From Mesobacillus subterraneus (GTDB lineage Bacteria > Bacillota > Bacilli > Bacillales > Cytobacillaceae): a stretch of 48,234 nucleotides of DNA. The notes beneath the pieces are model-generated. The model did not search any database, had not been told where the DNA came from, and saw nothing but the letters and a program-made list of their open reading frames with translations. The position numbers were made by a program, and so were the translations under genes. This document shows positions 15,787-24,471 of the stretch, in pieces. The stretch lies in the NCBI RefSeq assembly GCF_023715485.1, contig NZ_JAMBOF010000026.1:1-48234 (forward strand), given 5' to 3'. The first letter of the stretch is position 1, and every line of letters starts with the position of its first letter.

Positions 15787-16097
15787 GTCAGGTAAAGTTG
15801 ATTTTCGTAAACTTTGATTTTTACGTATCTTATGGCATTGTGAGTTAAGAAAACAAAGCCCCGAATTTAACTTGAAGCGCCACGAAAAGCAACAATCATT
15901 TCGAACACAAGCCTTAATGAAAAACTTCCATATATCTAAATACTTTTCTTGGAATGCTGTCTGCTTAATATAGAGGCAGTATTTTTTTATGTAAAAAAAT
16001 ACCCCAATACGTTCATAAAATTATCCTTTTTAGCAAGATGGTTACGTTGCTTTTTCCGTTATAGTGGAAGTGAAGACTGGAAGTGGGGGCGCTGGCC
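15787..16097. other. Intergenic region upstream of the sensor operon
   Basis: No protein-coding frame. A terminator-like hairpin (CTGTCTGC / GAGGCAG followed by TATTTTTTTATG) lies at about 15957-15990 with no gene before it, so a short transcript could end there. A TATAGT near 16062 may be the -10 of the downstream operon, without a clear -35. Confidence 0.35.
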
Positions 16098-17105
16098 GTG
16101 AAAACAAAGTGGTATTTCTTTTTTCTGACGACGATTGCCGTTTCGGCTGTCATATATGCATTGCTTGGGATTCAGGATGAAGAATCGGTTGAAATCGGTG
16201 TCCTGATGATCGGTGAAAACCGTTATGAAAAGTTCGACGGGTTAAAAGCCGGCCTTGAGGACCTAGGATACAGCAATAAAGAAATCCAATATATAGTGAA
16301 AAATGCCAATAATGAGGAGGTTCTCCTCGACACTCAAATCGACGAGCTGCTTGGAAGTAAACCAGATTTAATTGTTACGCTAGGCGGAATCGAGACTCAG
16401 CGGTTAAAAGGAAAAATGGATGCGAGGAAAATTAAAATTCCTGTGGTATTCGCTGGGCTTGCTGCGCCAAAGGAACTCGGATTGATAAAGGATTACAAGG
16501 CTCCTGGCGGACTTTATACAGGTATCAACAATTACCATGCAAGCATTTCCGGCAAGCGCCTTGAGATGCTGACCTCGCTTGTGCCTGATATTGAAAAGGT
16601 TCATGTGATATATGACAGCAAGATTGATGTCAGCGAATTAAGCCTGAAGGAAACAAAGGCTTCGGCGAAGACATTGGGAGTTTCAGTATTTCCGTGCGAT
16701 GTCGGCACGAAGGAATGCATGGATACATTGTGGAAGTCGATTAAGAAAAAAGATGCAATCCTTGTATTACCAAGCTTTAGAATCGAAACTCTGACAGATG
16801 AACTTGTGAAGCTCACCCAGGAAAAGAAAATCCCATCCATGGGATTATACGATTTTGAGGCAGAAAAGGGGCTGCTTGCTAGCTATGGTGCAAGCTTTTA
16901 TTCGCAAGGCTACCAGGCTTCGAGATTCGTCAGCTTGATTCTTCAGGGCAACAATCCGGGGGATTTGCCGGTAGAGCTGCCGGATGGCATCCGTTTTGTG
17001 ATCAACCAGCAGACGAAGGATTCGCTCGGGGTTACTTATAACGAGGATTTACTGTATATCGCCGATTTGATACACCCTGAGGTACAGGGAGGGCGAAAGC
17101 GATGA
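16098..17105 (+). CDS. ABC-type substrate-binding protein acting with the sensor kinase
   Basis: About 335 residues from the GTG at 16098 (GGGGG 8 bases upstream); a GTG at 16083 is the longer option. An N-terminal hydrophobic segment (YFFFLTTIAVSAVIYALLG) without lipobox indicates a membrane-anchored or secreted protein. The body fits the ABC_sub_bind fold (COG2984-like): IGVLMIGENRYEKFDGLKAGL, LIVTLGGIETQ, PVVFAGLAAP, and two lobes. No transporter permease or ATPase is nearby. Instead the gene overlaps the sensor-kinase gene by 4 bases, so it most likely captures a ligand outside the cell and presents it to the kinase. The ligand is unknown; the substrate of the downstream reductase is the obvious candidate. 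Confidence 0.8.
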   Translation: MKTKWYFFFLTTIAVSAVIYALLGIQDEESVEIGVLMIGENRYEKFDGLKAGLEDLGYSNKEIQYIVKNANNEEVLLDTQIDELLGSKPDLIVTLGGIETQRLKGKMDARKIKIPVVFAGLAAPKELGLIKDYKAPGGLYTGINNYHASISGKRLEMLTSLVPDIEKVHVIYDSKIDVSELSLKETKASAKTLGVSVFPCDVGTKECMDTLWKSIKKKDAILVLPSFRIETLTDELVKLTQEKKIPSMGLYDFEAEKGLLASYGASFYSQGYQASRFVSLILQGNNPGDLPVELPDGIRFVINQQTKDSLGVTYNEDLLYIADLIHPEVQGGRKR

Positions 17106-19219
17106 AAGCTCTGCTTGAATTCTTATACTCCCAAACAATCAGGAATAAAGTTCTTGTATTCGGTGTGGCCATGTCCACGATCCCGCTGCTGTTAATCAGC
17201 TTATATTACTATTCTTTCGTAAAATCAGACCTGGAATCGAGGATCCTTGAAAAACAAAATTTAGTGCTTGAAAACCTGTCACGGGAAATCGAGTTTGAAT
17301 TTAACCAAACGTTCCAGCGGATTCATGTCCTGGCATCTTTAAATCAATTAAATAAAGAAAAAAGCGCTTTGTATGAGCTATTGCAGCAAAACGCCTCGAT
17401 TGAGGAAGTTATCGTCGCAGATGACAAAGGATTCGTTGAAAAACGGGTTTCGCGATATGAGCTTAACATTGCGGGTGACAAGGAGCAGTGGTTCTCGGAT
17501 GAAATGTGGTTCCACCTGCAAACAGATGACAAGGTATTTGGTCAGGTAGAATTCAATCAATACGGGCAGCCGGTCATGAAGCTGGCGATTCCGTTTTATG
17601 AAAATGACACAAAAAAAGCGCTTGGAGTTGTTGTCCAACTGCAAAAAATGATTGGCAAAATTTCATCAATGAGGCAGGACAATTCCTCCTATATTTATCT
17701 TTTAGATGAAAAGGACCGTGTTATTGCCCATCAGGATTACAGCAAGCTTTGGCAAAAGCAGTCTTCACGTGAGCGAAGCGATGAGATTGGCGTAACAGCT
17801 AAAATAGACGACTTGAACTGGGTGCTGGTAATGGAGCAGCCAAAAACCACAGCCTTCGCACCGATTAACAGGATGCTGCAAAACGGCATCGGTGCAGTCG
17901 CGCTCGTGATTTTAACTGTCAGCTTAATCAGTGTTTGGGCAGGGCTTTATTTTACACGGCCTATCGTTTTGATTGACCGAGAGATGAACAATCTGAAGAA
18001 GGGCCGCAAAATCAGCCCGATTAAAATGAAGCGGACCGATGAATTTGGCAAGCTTGCCGACTCTTTTAACGAGATGAGCAAGGAACTACTTGAAAAATCA
18101 AAGCTTCTTGAGCAGGAGAAGGAAAGACTCAATGTGGTCGTGAACGGAATTGGAGCAGGGCTTGCGCTAGTTACAAAGGAATACCGCATTACCTGGATGA
18201 ATCCAATATTAAAAGGGTGGTTAAAGGAAGAGCGACTGTCGCTTCCGTGCTATGCAGTGATAGGCGGCGAAAATGCTCCGTGTTTGAATTGTCCGATTAC
18301 CTGTCCGGATCTCGGTAAAATTGCCGATGAAGTAATGAAGTTCAAGGATGGCGCAAATGGCGAACGTATCTTCAGGCACAGGGTGTTCCCACTGAACCAC
18401 GCGATTGAAGAAGAAGGCGAATACCTTGTGGTGCTGGAGGATATTACCGAGCAAAAGCAAATGGAAGAAACGATGATCCAGACGGATAAGCTTAGTGCGC
18501 TTGGCATCATGGCATCAAGCTTTGCCCATGAAGTGAACAATCCGCTGGCAACGATTAATGTTTATGCAGAGGATTTGATCGATCGGATCGAGGCCAGGGA
18601 CGAGGATCTTGATGAGGATGAGATGGGGCATTATCTCCGGAAAATTAAAGAAAATACTGAGCGGTGCAAACGTATAACAGGAAACCTTCTTAATTTTTCC
18701 CGAAAAAATGATTGGACAGAGGATCACATCAAGGTGAAGGAAATCATTGAGAACAGCATCAGCCTGGTGGAGCACCAGCTGAAAAAACAGCGGATCCAGC
18801 TTGAACTTCAAGTGGGTGATGCTTTGCCGGCTATACTAGGTGACGGTTTGAAGCTTATGCAGGTGCTTGTCAACCTGATCAATAATGCGGTCGATGCGAT
18901 GGAAAGCGAGGGCAGGCTCATTGTTTTTGCTGAACGAATTGGTGAGGCAATTTCCATAAGGGTTACCGACTCAGGTCATGGCATCCCACCGGAAGCAATG
19001 GATAAACTTTTTGATCCGTTTTTCACTACAAAGCCTATTGGCAAGGGAACTGGGCTAGGTTTGTCTGTTTGCTACGGCATCATCCAGCAGTTCGGCGGGA
19101 ATATCCAGGTAGACAGTAACCCAGGAGAAGGAACAACGGTGGAAATCCAGCTGACGGTACATGAATCAATGGAGGTGGGCGACAATGTCAGCAACGAGAT
19201 TGTTAGTCGTGGACGATGA
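17102..19219 (+). CDS. NtrB-like sensor histidine kinase with Cache, HAMP and cysteine-rich PAS domains
   Basis: 705 residues. In order: TM helix (about 18-40), extracellular Cache-type domain (about 42-255, including YIYLLDEKDRVIAHQDYSKL), TM helix (about 260-283), HAMP (to about 336), and a PAS domain (about 345-455). The PAS has LPCYAVIGGENAPCLNCPITC, four cysteines that could bind a cluster or metal or act as a redox switch. HisKA follows with phospho-acceptor His476 in ASSFAHEVNNPL, then the HATPase boxes NLINNAVDAM, DSGHGIP, FDPFFTTK and GTGLGLS. It overlaps the binding-protein gene by 4 bases and the response-regulator gene by 35 bases, so one operon encodes the whole sensing chain. 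Confidence 0.9.
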   Translation: MKALLEFLYSQTIRNKVLVFGVAMSTIPLLLISLYYYSFVKSDLESRILEKQNLVLENLSREIEFEFNQTFQRIHVLASLNQLNKEKSALYELLQQNASIEEVIVADDKGFVEKRVSRYELNIAGDKEQWFSDEMWFHLQTDDKVFGQVEFNQYGQPVMKLAIPFYENDTKKALGVVVQLQKMIGKISSMRQDNSSYIYLLDEKDRVIAHQDYSKLWQKQSSRERSDEIGVTAKIDDLNWVLVMEQPKTTAFAPINRMLQNGIGAVALVILTVSLISVWAGLYFTRPIVLIDREMNNLKKGRKISPIKMKRTDEFGKLADSFNEMSKELLEKSKLLEQEKERLNVVVNGIGAGLALVTKEYRITWMNPILKGWLKEERLSLPCYAVIGGENAPCLNCPITCPDLGKIADEVMKFKDGANGERIFRHRVFPLNHAIEEEGEYLVVLEDITEQKQMEETMIQTDKLSALGIMASSFAHEVNNPLATINVYAEDLIDRIEARDEDLDEDEMGHYLRKIKENTERCKRITGNLLNFSRKNDWTEDHIKVKEIIENSISLVEHQLKKQRIQLELQVGDALPAILGDGLKLMQVLVNLINNAVDAMESEGRLIVFAERIGEAISIRVTDSGHGIPPEAMDKLFDPFFTTKPIGKGTGLGLSVCYGIIQQFGGNIQVDSNPGEGTTVEIQLTVHESMEVGDNVSNEIVSRGR

Positions 19220-20528
19220 ACAGGATTTATTAGAACTTTTGGTAAGGCGTCTGAGGCGGAAAGGGTTTGATGTCGACAGTGCCGGTACGGCGGAGGGTGC
19301 TCTTGAACTTGTGAAAAAGAACGAGTATGACATCGGTGTCTACGATATCCGCCTTCCGAACATGGATGGCATTGAGCTTTTAAAAGAAACCAAGAAGGTG
19401 CAGCCTGATACCGAAGTTCTGATCCTGACTGGCCACGGCACAATTGATACGGCGATTGAAGCGATGAAGGTCGGAGCATTTGACTATATCACAAAGCCAT
19501 ATAACCTATCTGAACTTGAAATGACGATAGGAAAGGCAGCAGAAAATAAAGCGTTGAAAGAAAAGAATGCCAGCATGAAGAAAATCATCGCCAAGCATAA
19601 TGAATTCAACATTATCGGCGAAAGTGCCAATTTTAAAGAAGTGCTCGAAATGACCCGGCGGATTGCCGATAGCGAGGTCCCTGTGCTGATCGAGGGAGAA
19701 AGCGGGACCGGGAAGGAGCTGTTCGCAAAAGCTCTTCATTACTGGAGCAGCCGTGCGGATGAACCTTTCGTCCCCGTGAACTCAGGCGCGTTGCCTGAGC
19801 ATTTGCTTGAAAGCGAGTTATTCGGACATGCCCGCGGTGCTTTTACCGGAGCGAGCCAGGATAAAAAAGGCCTGGTTGAAGCAGCGAAGGGCGGAACGCT
19901 TTTTCTTGATGAGCTAGGCGAAATGCCTCTCGCTCTTCAAGTAAAATTGCTGCGTTTCCTCGAGACAGGCGAGTTCCGCCGCGTCGGCGACGTCAGGGAG
20001 CGCCACGTCACTGTCCGTGTTGTCGCCGCGACGAACCGTGATATGGAAAAAGAAGTCGCCGAAGGGCGATTCCGTGAAGACCTTTATTATCGATTGAATG
20101 TGGTAAAGCTGACGATTCCGCCCTTGCGCGAACGGAAAGCGGATTTGCCGGAGTTGATAGCGTATTTTATCAGCAAAACGAAGGATTCATCGAAAAGGCT
20201 TTCCGAAGACGCTTTGGCGGCACTTGAGCAATACGACTTCCCCGGCAATGTAAGGGAGCTGAGCCACTTAATCGAACGCGGCGTGCTTTTATCCAAGGGA
20301 AGTTTAATCGAAGCGGAGGATTTACTTTTACCGCATGCTGCTAAAAACGTTAACGTGCCGGTTCAAGCAAATTTCCCCTCGCTCTGCTCGCTTGAAGAAG
20401 TGGAAAAAATCCACATCGAAAATGCCTTGAAGCAAATGAACTGGAACAAAACAAAAGCAGCCGAGGTCCTCGGCATCAGCGTGCGGAATCTTTATCGGAA
20501 AATCGATCAGTATGGGTTGAAGGAGTAG
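19185..20528 (+). CDS. NtrC-family sigma-54 activator (response regulator)
   Basis: About 447 residues from the ATG at 19185 (GGAGGTG 8 bases upstream); an ATG at 19161 is the longer option. The receiver domain has VVDDEQD and phospho-acceptor Asp54 in YDIRLPNMDG. The AAA+ domain has Walker A GESGTGKE, the sigma-54 contact loop GAFTGA and Walker B TLFLDELGEM. A C-terminal Fis-type helix-turn-helix ends the protein (NKTKAAEVLGISVRNLYRKI). It hydrolyses ATP to open sigma-54 promoters. The only clear -24/-12 promoter I found in the window is at 22000, before the reductase operon, which makes that its probable target. Confidence 0.93.
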   Translation: MSATRLLVVDDEQDLLELLVRRLRRKGFDVDSAGTAEGALELVKKNEYDIGVYDIRLPNMDGIELLKETKKVQPDTEVLILTGHGTIDTAIEAMKVGAFDYITKPYNLSELEMTIGKAAENKALKEKNASMKKIIAKHNEFNIIGESANFKEVLEMTRRIADSEVPVLIEGESGTGKELFAKALHYWSSRADEPFVPVNSGALPEHLLESELFGHARGAFTGASQDKKGLVEAAKGGTLFLDELGEMPLALQVKLLRFLETGEFRRVGDVRERHVTVRVVAATNRDMEKEVAEGRFREDLYYRLNVVKLTIPPLRERKADLPELIAYFISKTKDSSKRLSEDALAALEQYDFPGNVRELSHLIERGVLLSKGSLIEAEDLLLPHAAKNVNVPVQANFPSLCSLEEVEKIHIENALKQMNWNKTKAAEVLGISVRNLYRKIDQYGLKE

Positions 20529-20549
20529 GAAGCAGTGTGCTTGTTCAAA

Positions 20550-20700
20550 CAGCGAACTGGAAAAAAACGCTCATAATTTCCAGTTCGCTATAATAAATCT
20601 ATTTTCGCTATGAAAATTAAAATTCCGCTATAAAAAAGTGATTTTCGCTATAAAACTATGAAATTCGCTATAAAAATAAGATTTTCGCTATAAAATTTTT
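20550..20700 (+). repeat. 20-bp-period repeat array C
   Basis: It starts with a head hairpin made of AGCGAACTGGAAA and TTTCCAGTTCGCT. Six further CGCTAT units follow, each exactly 20 bp after the last (from 20588), with variable A/T-rich halves. It lies right after the response-regulator stop codon. No IS is present here, so it shows the undisturbed array form. Confidence 0.8.
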
Positions 20701-20774
20701 TCAAACAGAAAAAGAGGAATTATAAAACTGAAAATAGAACTGTTTTAGTGGAAAAACATAAAGGAGTGATGTGC

Positions 20775-21755
20775 TTGATTGAAAAAAATCGTGATTTTCC
20801 AAAAGAAATTACTATTCTGAAGGCAATCCTGAGGAGATTTATGCTAAATCCTCAGCGCAAAGCAGAACTTGAAAACAAATTATCCAGAAAACTAGCGGGC
20901 TATAAAGGGGAAAAGGAACTAGACTACCATCTTTCGCAAATGGACCATACAAAATTTAAGATTTTACATGATTTAAGGATTCCCCACAATAATACCCACT
21001 TCCAAATCGATTCCCTGCTGGTATCAGCCACATTCTTACTTCCAATTGATTCAAAAAACTACGCCGGAGTTCTCGATTTTAATCCGGAATTCAACCAATT
21101 GGTCCAAACGTTAAATGGAATCGAAAAAGTATACCAAGACCCTATCCTGCAAACGCAAATCCAAGCTTCCCAACTCAAATCTTTTCTAATAAAGAATCAG
21201 TTTTCCCCGCCGCCAATCGAATTCCTCGTTTCCATCAGCAACTCCCAAGCGATGATTAGAAATCCTGCCAACAACAAAGAGGTAAGCAAGAGAGTTTGCA
21301 AGACGCCTGCTGTAGCTTATAAAATTCAATCCTTGAATGAGAAATACCATAAAGATTTTTTATCAACAAAAGAAATTAAGAAAATAGTGAAGTTGCTTTT
21401 GAGAAGTCATGAGCCGTATATTCCAGATATTCGTTCTATGAATTTGCCGCCAATGGACCATATTCAGAAAGGAGTCCAATGTCCGGAATGCGTTCATATT
21501 GGAATGATGAAGATACATGGCAGCTGGATCTGTAAACAATGCGGACATCTTTCAAAGGATGCTCATATTGATGCACTCAAAGATTACTTCTACATTTTTG
21601 GTCCTGCCATTACGAGCAGGCAATTTAGTGATTTCCTCGGAATCTCCTCGATCCACCAATCCAAAAGGCTGCTCTCTTCAATCGACTTGGACACCATTGG
21701 TTCGAAGAAAGGACGAGTTTATAGTCCAGGCAAAACATTTCGTTTATGGGATTAA
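20775..21755 (+). CDS. NERD-domain (nuclease-related) protein with C-terminal zinc ribbon
   Basis: About 326 residues from the TTG at 20775 (AAGGAG 8 bases upstream); ATG 20769 and GTG 20748 are alternatives. An N-terminal NERD domain spans about residues 40-160: GEKELDYHL, ILHDLRIPHNNTHFQIDSLLV and FLLPIDSKNYAG retain the E..D..xxK layout of the nuclease fold. A zinc ribbon follows with CPEC and CKQC (about 240-265), then a helical tail. The role is unknown; NERD proteins are linked to DNA processing. It sits between the sensor operon and the reductase operon and is probably not functionally tied to them. Confidence 0.75.
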   Translation: MIEKNRDFPKEITILKAILRRFMLNPQRKAELENKLSRKLAGYKGEKELDYHLSQMDHTKFKILHDLRIPHNNTHFQIDSLLVSATFLLPIDSKNYAGVLDFNPEFNQLVQTLNGIEKVYQDPILQTQIQASQLKSFLIKNQFSPPPIEFLVSISNSQAMIRNPANNKEVSKRVCKTPAVAYKIQSLNEKYHKDFLSTKEIKKIVKLLLRSHEPYIPDIRSMNLPPMDHIQKGVQCPECVHIGMMKIHGSWICKQCGHLSKDAHIDALKDYFYIFGPAITSRQFSDFLGISSIHQSKRLLSSIDLDTIGSKKGRVYSPGKTFRLWD

Positions 21756-21810
21756 CTTCATTTTTTTGTGATGTGTAGCATTTCTTTAATGAAGACATTC
21801 CCGCAAACCC

Positions 21811-21858
21811 TGACAAAATGGCACATGCCAAATTTGCAAGACCATGACAAAATGACAC
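21811..21858 (+). promoter_or_regulatory. Candidate enhancer (UAS) sites for the NtrC-type activator
   Basis: The direct repeats TGACAAAATGGCAC (21811-21824) and TGACAAAATGACAC (21845-21858) differ at one base. They are 34 bp apart (about three helical turns) and lie 155-190 bp before the -24 element, the usual enhancer distance. A reverse GTGTCA at about 21918-21923 may be a further half-site. Confidence 0.5.
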
Positions 21859-21865
21859 GCAACCC

Positions 21866-21910
21866 AGCGGCTGTTATCGAGCATCAACCTCGATACCAGC
21901 TGCTTTTTTT
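21866..21910 (+). terminator. Terminator after NERD gene
   Basis: Imperfect stem AGCGGCTGTTATCGAG / CTCGATACCAGCTGCT followed by seven T residues. Confidence 0.75.
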
Positions 21911-21987
21911 GTTCACAGAAGTGTCACTAACTGCCGGAGCCTTACTCCTGCAAGGAATCCAATCCACCTATCACCAGGAAATTCACC

Positions 21988-22017
21988 GTGCCAAAAAAGT
22001 TGGCACGCAGCTTGCAT
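21988..22017 (+). promoter_or_regulatory. Sigma-54 (-24/-12) promoter of the reductase operon
   Basis: TTGGCAC at 22000-22006 and TTGCAT at 22012-22017 give TGGCAC-N5-TTGCA with the invariant GG and GC 12 bp apart, an excellent sigma-54 match. tatA starts about 40 bp downstream. GTGCCAA (21988-21994) and TTGGCAC (22000-22006) form a perfect 7-bp inverted repeat across the -24 box, which may be an additional binding site. Confidence 0.88.
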
Positions 22018-22055
22018 TATAAATAAGCAAGAAAAAATAAAAAGGAAGTGGCATC

Positions 22056-22256
22056 ATGTTATCCAATATTGGCGTACCTGGTTTGATTTTGATCCTGACT
22101 CTGGCATTAATCATCTTCGGTCCTAAAAAGCTCCCGGAAATCGGCAGGGCATTTGGACAGACGCTGAAGGAATTCAAAAAATCAACAAGAGAATTGACAA
22201 GCGATATTACAGACGATATTGCAGAAGACATTAAGGAAATCAAAAAGGAATTATAA
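22056..22256 (+). CDS. tatA: TatA, twin-arginine translocase subunit dedicated to the operon
   Basis: 66 residues. N-terminal TM helix ([25 protein letters not shown]) with the [11 protein letters not shown] hinge, an amphipathic helix ([14 protein letters not shown]) and an acidic/basic tail: the full TatA layout. It builds the pore for export of folded Tat substrates. It is first in the sigma-54-driven operon whose catalytic subunit has a twin-arginine signal, so it is probably co-induced to handle that cargo. No tatC is present; a housekeeping TatC must be used. GGAAGTGG ribosome-binding site. Confidence 0.95.
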   Translation: MLSNIGVPGLILILTLALIIFGPKKLPEIGRAFGQTLKEFKKSTRELTSDITDDIAEDIKEIKKEL

Positions 22257-22278
22257 ATGCATAAAGAGGTGACTAATA

Positions 22279-23166
22279 ATGGGTCTATTTTCAAATGAGA
22301 AAAAAGTGGATTATGACAAAATAGTCGATAAAATGCTGCCAGATGCAAGAAAAGAATTGGATGAATCACAGTATGATACAGAGCTTGGCCTGAATATGGC
22401 TCGCGATGCCAGAAAAGTCATCAGCGGAAAATTGAAGATCGAGGATTTCCACAAAGTTTATTCTTCTTCCCTGACTAAGGAATTCGGAAACTATTATGCA
22501 TCAGAAACACCTGACACAAAGAAAAAGAGTGACGGGCCGAAATGGGCGATGGTTATCGACCTGAAAAAATGTGTTGGCTGCGATACTTGTACGGTCAGCT
22601 GTAAGGCTGAGAACAGGACGCCGCCGGGCATTTCCTATAACGTAGTCATGGAATCGCTTGAAGGGGAGTTTCCGAACATCAAGGCAGTGAACCTGCCAAG
22701 GCCGTGCATGCAATGTGACAAACCGGCCTGTGCCCAGGTTTGTCCAACAAGAGCGACTTACAAGATGGAAAATGGCATCGTTGCGATCGACAATGACCGC
22801 TGCATCGGCTGCCGCTACTGCATCGTTGCCTGCCCGTATGGAGCACGCTCATTCGATTTTGGTGATAGCTATGAGCAGGAAATGGTTGGCTACAACGACG
22901 TCACAAGCCCTGAGTATGGCAAAGAACGCGGCAACCGTGAAAAAGGCAAAACACCGATCGGCACGGTCCGTAAATGCAGCTTCTGCTTCCACCGTCTGCA
23001 AAGAGGTGAAGAACCGGCATGCGTGGAAACATGCATAGGCGATGCGCGCTTCTTCGGCGACATCAGTGATCCGAACAGTGTTGTATCGAAGCTGGCTGCG
23101 AGCCCAAGAGCATTCCGTCTGAAGGAAGAGCTAGGAACGCATCCAAATGTCATTTACTTACGATAG
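22279..23166 (+). CDS. Four-[4Fe-4S] ferredoxin subunit of molybdopterin reductase (SrdB/TtrB/PsrB-like)
   Basis: 295 residues. An about 85-residue N-terminal region without cysteines is followed by the DMSO-reductase-type electron-transfer domain. The cysteine groups are CVGCDTCTVSC, CMQCDKPACAQVCP, CIGCRYCIVACPYGAR and CSFCFHRLQRGEEPACVETC, enough for four [4Fe-4S] clusters. It carries electrons from the membrane anchor to the molybdenum subunit. It has no Tat signal of its own and would be exported with the catalytic subunit. The long N-terminal extension may aid complex assembly (inference). It starts 22 bp after tatA. Confidence 0.9.
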   Translation: MGLFSNEKKVDYDKIVDKMLPDARKELDESQYDTELGLNMARDARKVISGKLKIEDFHKVYSSSLTKEFGNYYASETPDTKKKSDGPKWAMVIDLKKCVGCDTCTVSCKAENRTPPGISYNVVMESLEGEFPNIKAVNLPRPCMQCDKPACAQVCPTRATYKMENGIVAIDNDRCIGCRYCIVACPYGARSFDFGDSYEQEMVGYNDVTSPEYGKERGNREKGKTPIGTVRKCSFCFHRLQRGEEPACVETCIGDARFFGDISDPNSVVSKLAASPRAFRLKEELGTHPNVIYLR

Positions 23167-23178
23167 GAGGGACTTGCG

Positions 23179-24471
23179 ATGTCTAATCTCGCTGTTGATT
23201 TAAAACAAAAAACAACTTCAAAGACAAAAATTAATCTAGAAGTCTCGAAAGCATTTAAAATCTGGATTTCAGCGCTGACAATTGCTTTTTTGATAGGCGG
23301 ATATTTTATCGTTGAACGCTTCATCACCGGGCTGGCAGCTACGAATCTATCAAGCATCACACCGTGGGGAGCGTGGATCGCTTTCTACATTTTCTTTGTA
23401 GGGTTGAGCGCCGGTTCGTTCCTGCTGTCCACGTTAATTTACGTTTTCGGGATGGAAGAATATGAGAGGGTAGGAAAGGCCGCTCTATTCACAGCGATTG
23501 TCTGTATGATCGTGGCGCTTACCTTTGTCCTGATGGACCTTGGCCGTCCGGAGCGTTTACTCAACGCGATTATTTTCTGGAACGTCACTTCTCCGCTTGC
23601 ATGGGAAGTCCATTTTTACATGGTGTACATTGGGCTTTTAACGGCTGAACTATACATCGCGATGAGGGAAGACCTTGTCCGAGCTGCAAAAATGAACACA
23701 TTGAAGGGCTTTGTCGCAAGACTGATAACTTTCAAGAATGCCACAATCAATGCAGCTACCAAGAAGCGTGATCATATGTGGATGAAAATCCTTGGCACGA
23801 TCGGCATCCCGCTTGCGATCCTTGGGGTTCACGGTGGTACGGGCACGATTTTCGCGGTTGTAAAAGCACGTCCTGCATGGAATACAGCCTTATTCCCAAT
23901 CATCTTCGTCGTATCCGCGATGGTTTCGGGTACCGCCCTTCTGCTCGCGATGTACATCATCAAGAAAAAGGTCCAGAAGCAGCCAATCGACCAGGGAATG
24001 GTTGTGTCACTATCAAAGATGATGGTCGGATTCCTGATTATCGACCTTGGTCTCCAATTCTATGAATATTTGATTGGGTGGTACGGTCTTGAGGCAGAAC
24101 ATCTGGATTCTCTGGCGACGATGATGGCAAGCGAGAAAGCCTGGTCGTTCTGGGGTGTACAAATGTTCTTAGGTGCAGTCGTACCGATTACGATTGTCTT
24201 CTGGAAAAAAACAAGCCAAAACATCAATGCTTTACTGGCAGCAGCTGTCCTCATCGTTATTGGAATCATAGGCGTCCGATTCAACATTGTCGTACCGCCG
24301 CTTGTGGTGCCAGTGTTCCACGAACTTCCATGGGGCAATTACGCTCCAACGATAAAAGAGTGGATGGTCAGCGTCGGCGTAGTCGCGATGGGGCTGTTAA
24401 TCTATTCATTCGGCGAGCTGCTGCTGCCAATTGAAGAAACTTCTGACGAGGTGAGCCATAATGGAAAATAA
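23179..24471 (+). CDS. NrfD/PsrC-type membrane anchor, quinol dehydrogenase subunit
   Basis: 430 residues with about nine or ten hydrophobic helices. The first follows ISALTIAFLIGGYFIVERF, and the NrfD/PsrC hallmarks TPWGAWIAFYIFFVGLSAGS and LGRPERLLN are present. The protein takes electrons from menaquinol and passes them to the ferredoxin subunit. It overlaps the catalytic-subunit gene by 11 bases. GGAGGG ribosome-binding site. Confidence 0.9.
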   Translation: MSNLAVDLKQKTTSKTKINLEVSKAFKIWISALTIAFLIGGYFIVERFITGLAATNLSSITPWGAWIAFYIFFVGLSAGSFLLSTLIYVFGMEEYERVGKAALFTAIVCMIVALTFVLMDLGRPERLLNAIIFWNVTSPLAWEVHFYMVYIGLLTAELYIAMREDLVRAAKMNTLKGFVARLITFKNATINAATKKRDHMWMKILGTIGIPLAILGVHGGTGTIFAVVKARPAWNTALFPIIFVVSAMVSGTALLLAMYIIKKKVQKQPIDQGMVVSLSKMMVGFLIIDLGLQFYEYLIGWYGLEAEHLDSLATMMASEKAWSFWGVQMFLGAVVPITIVFWKKTSQNINALLAAAVLIVIGIIGVRFNIVVPPLVVPVFHELPWGNYAPTIKEWMVSVGVVAMGLLIYSFGELLLPIEETSDEVSHNGK

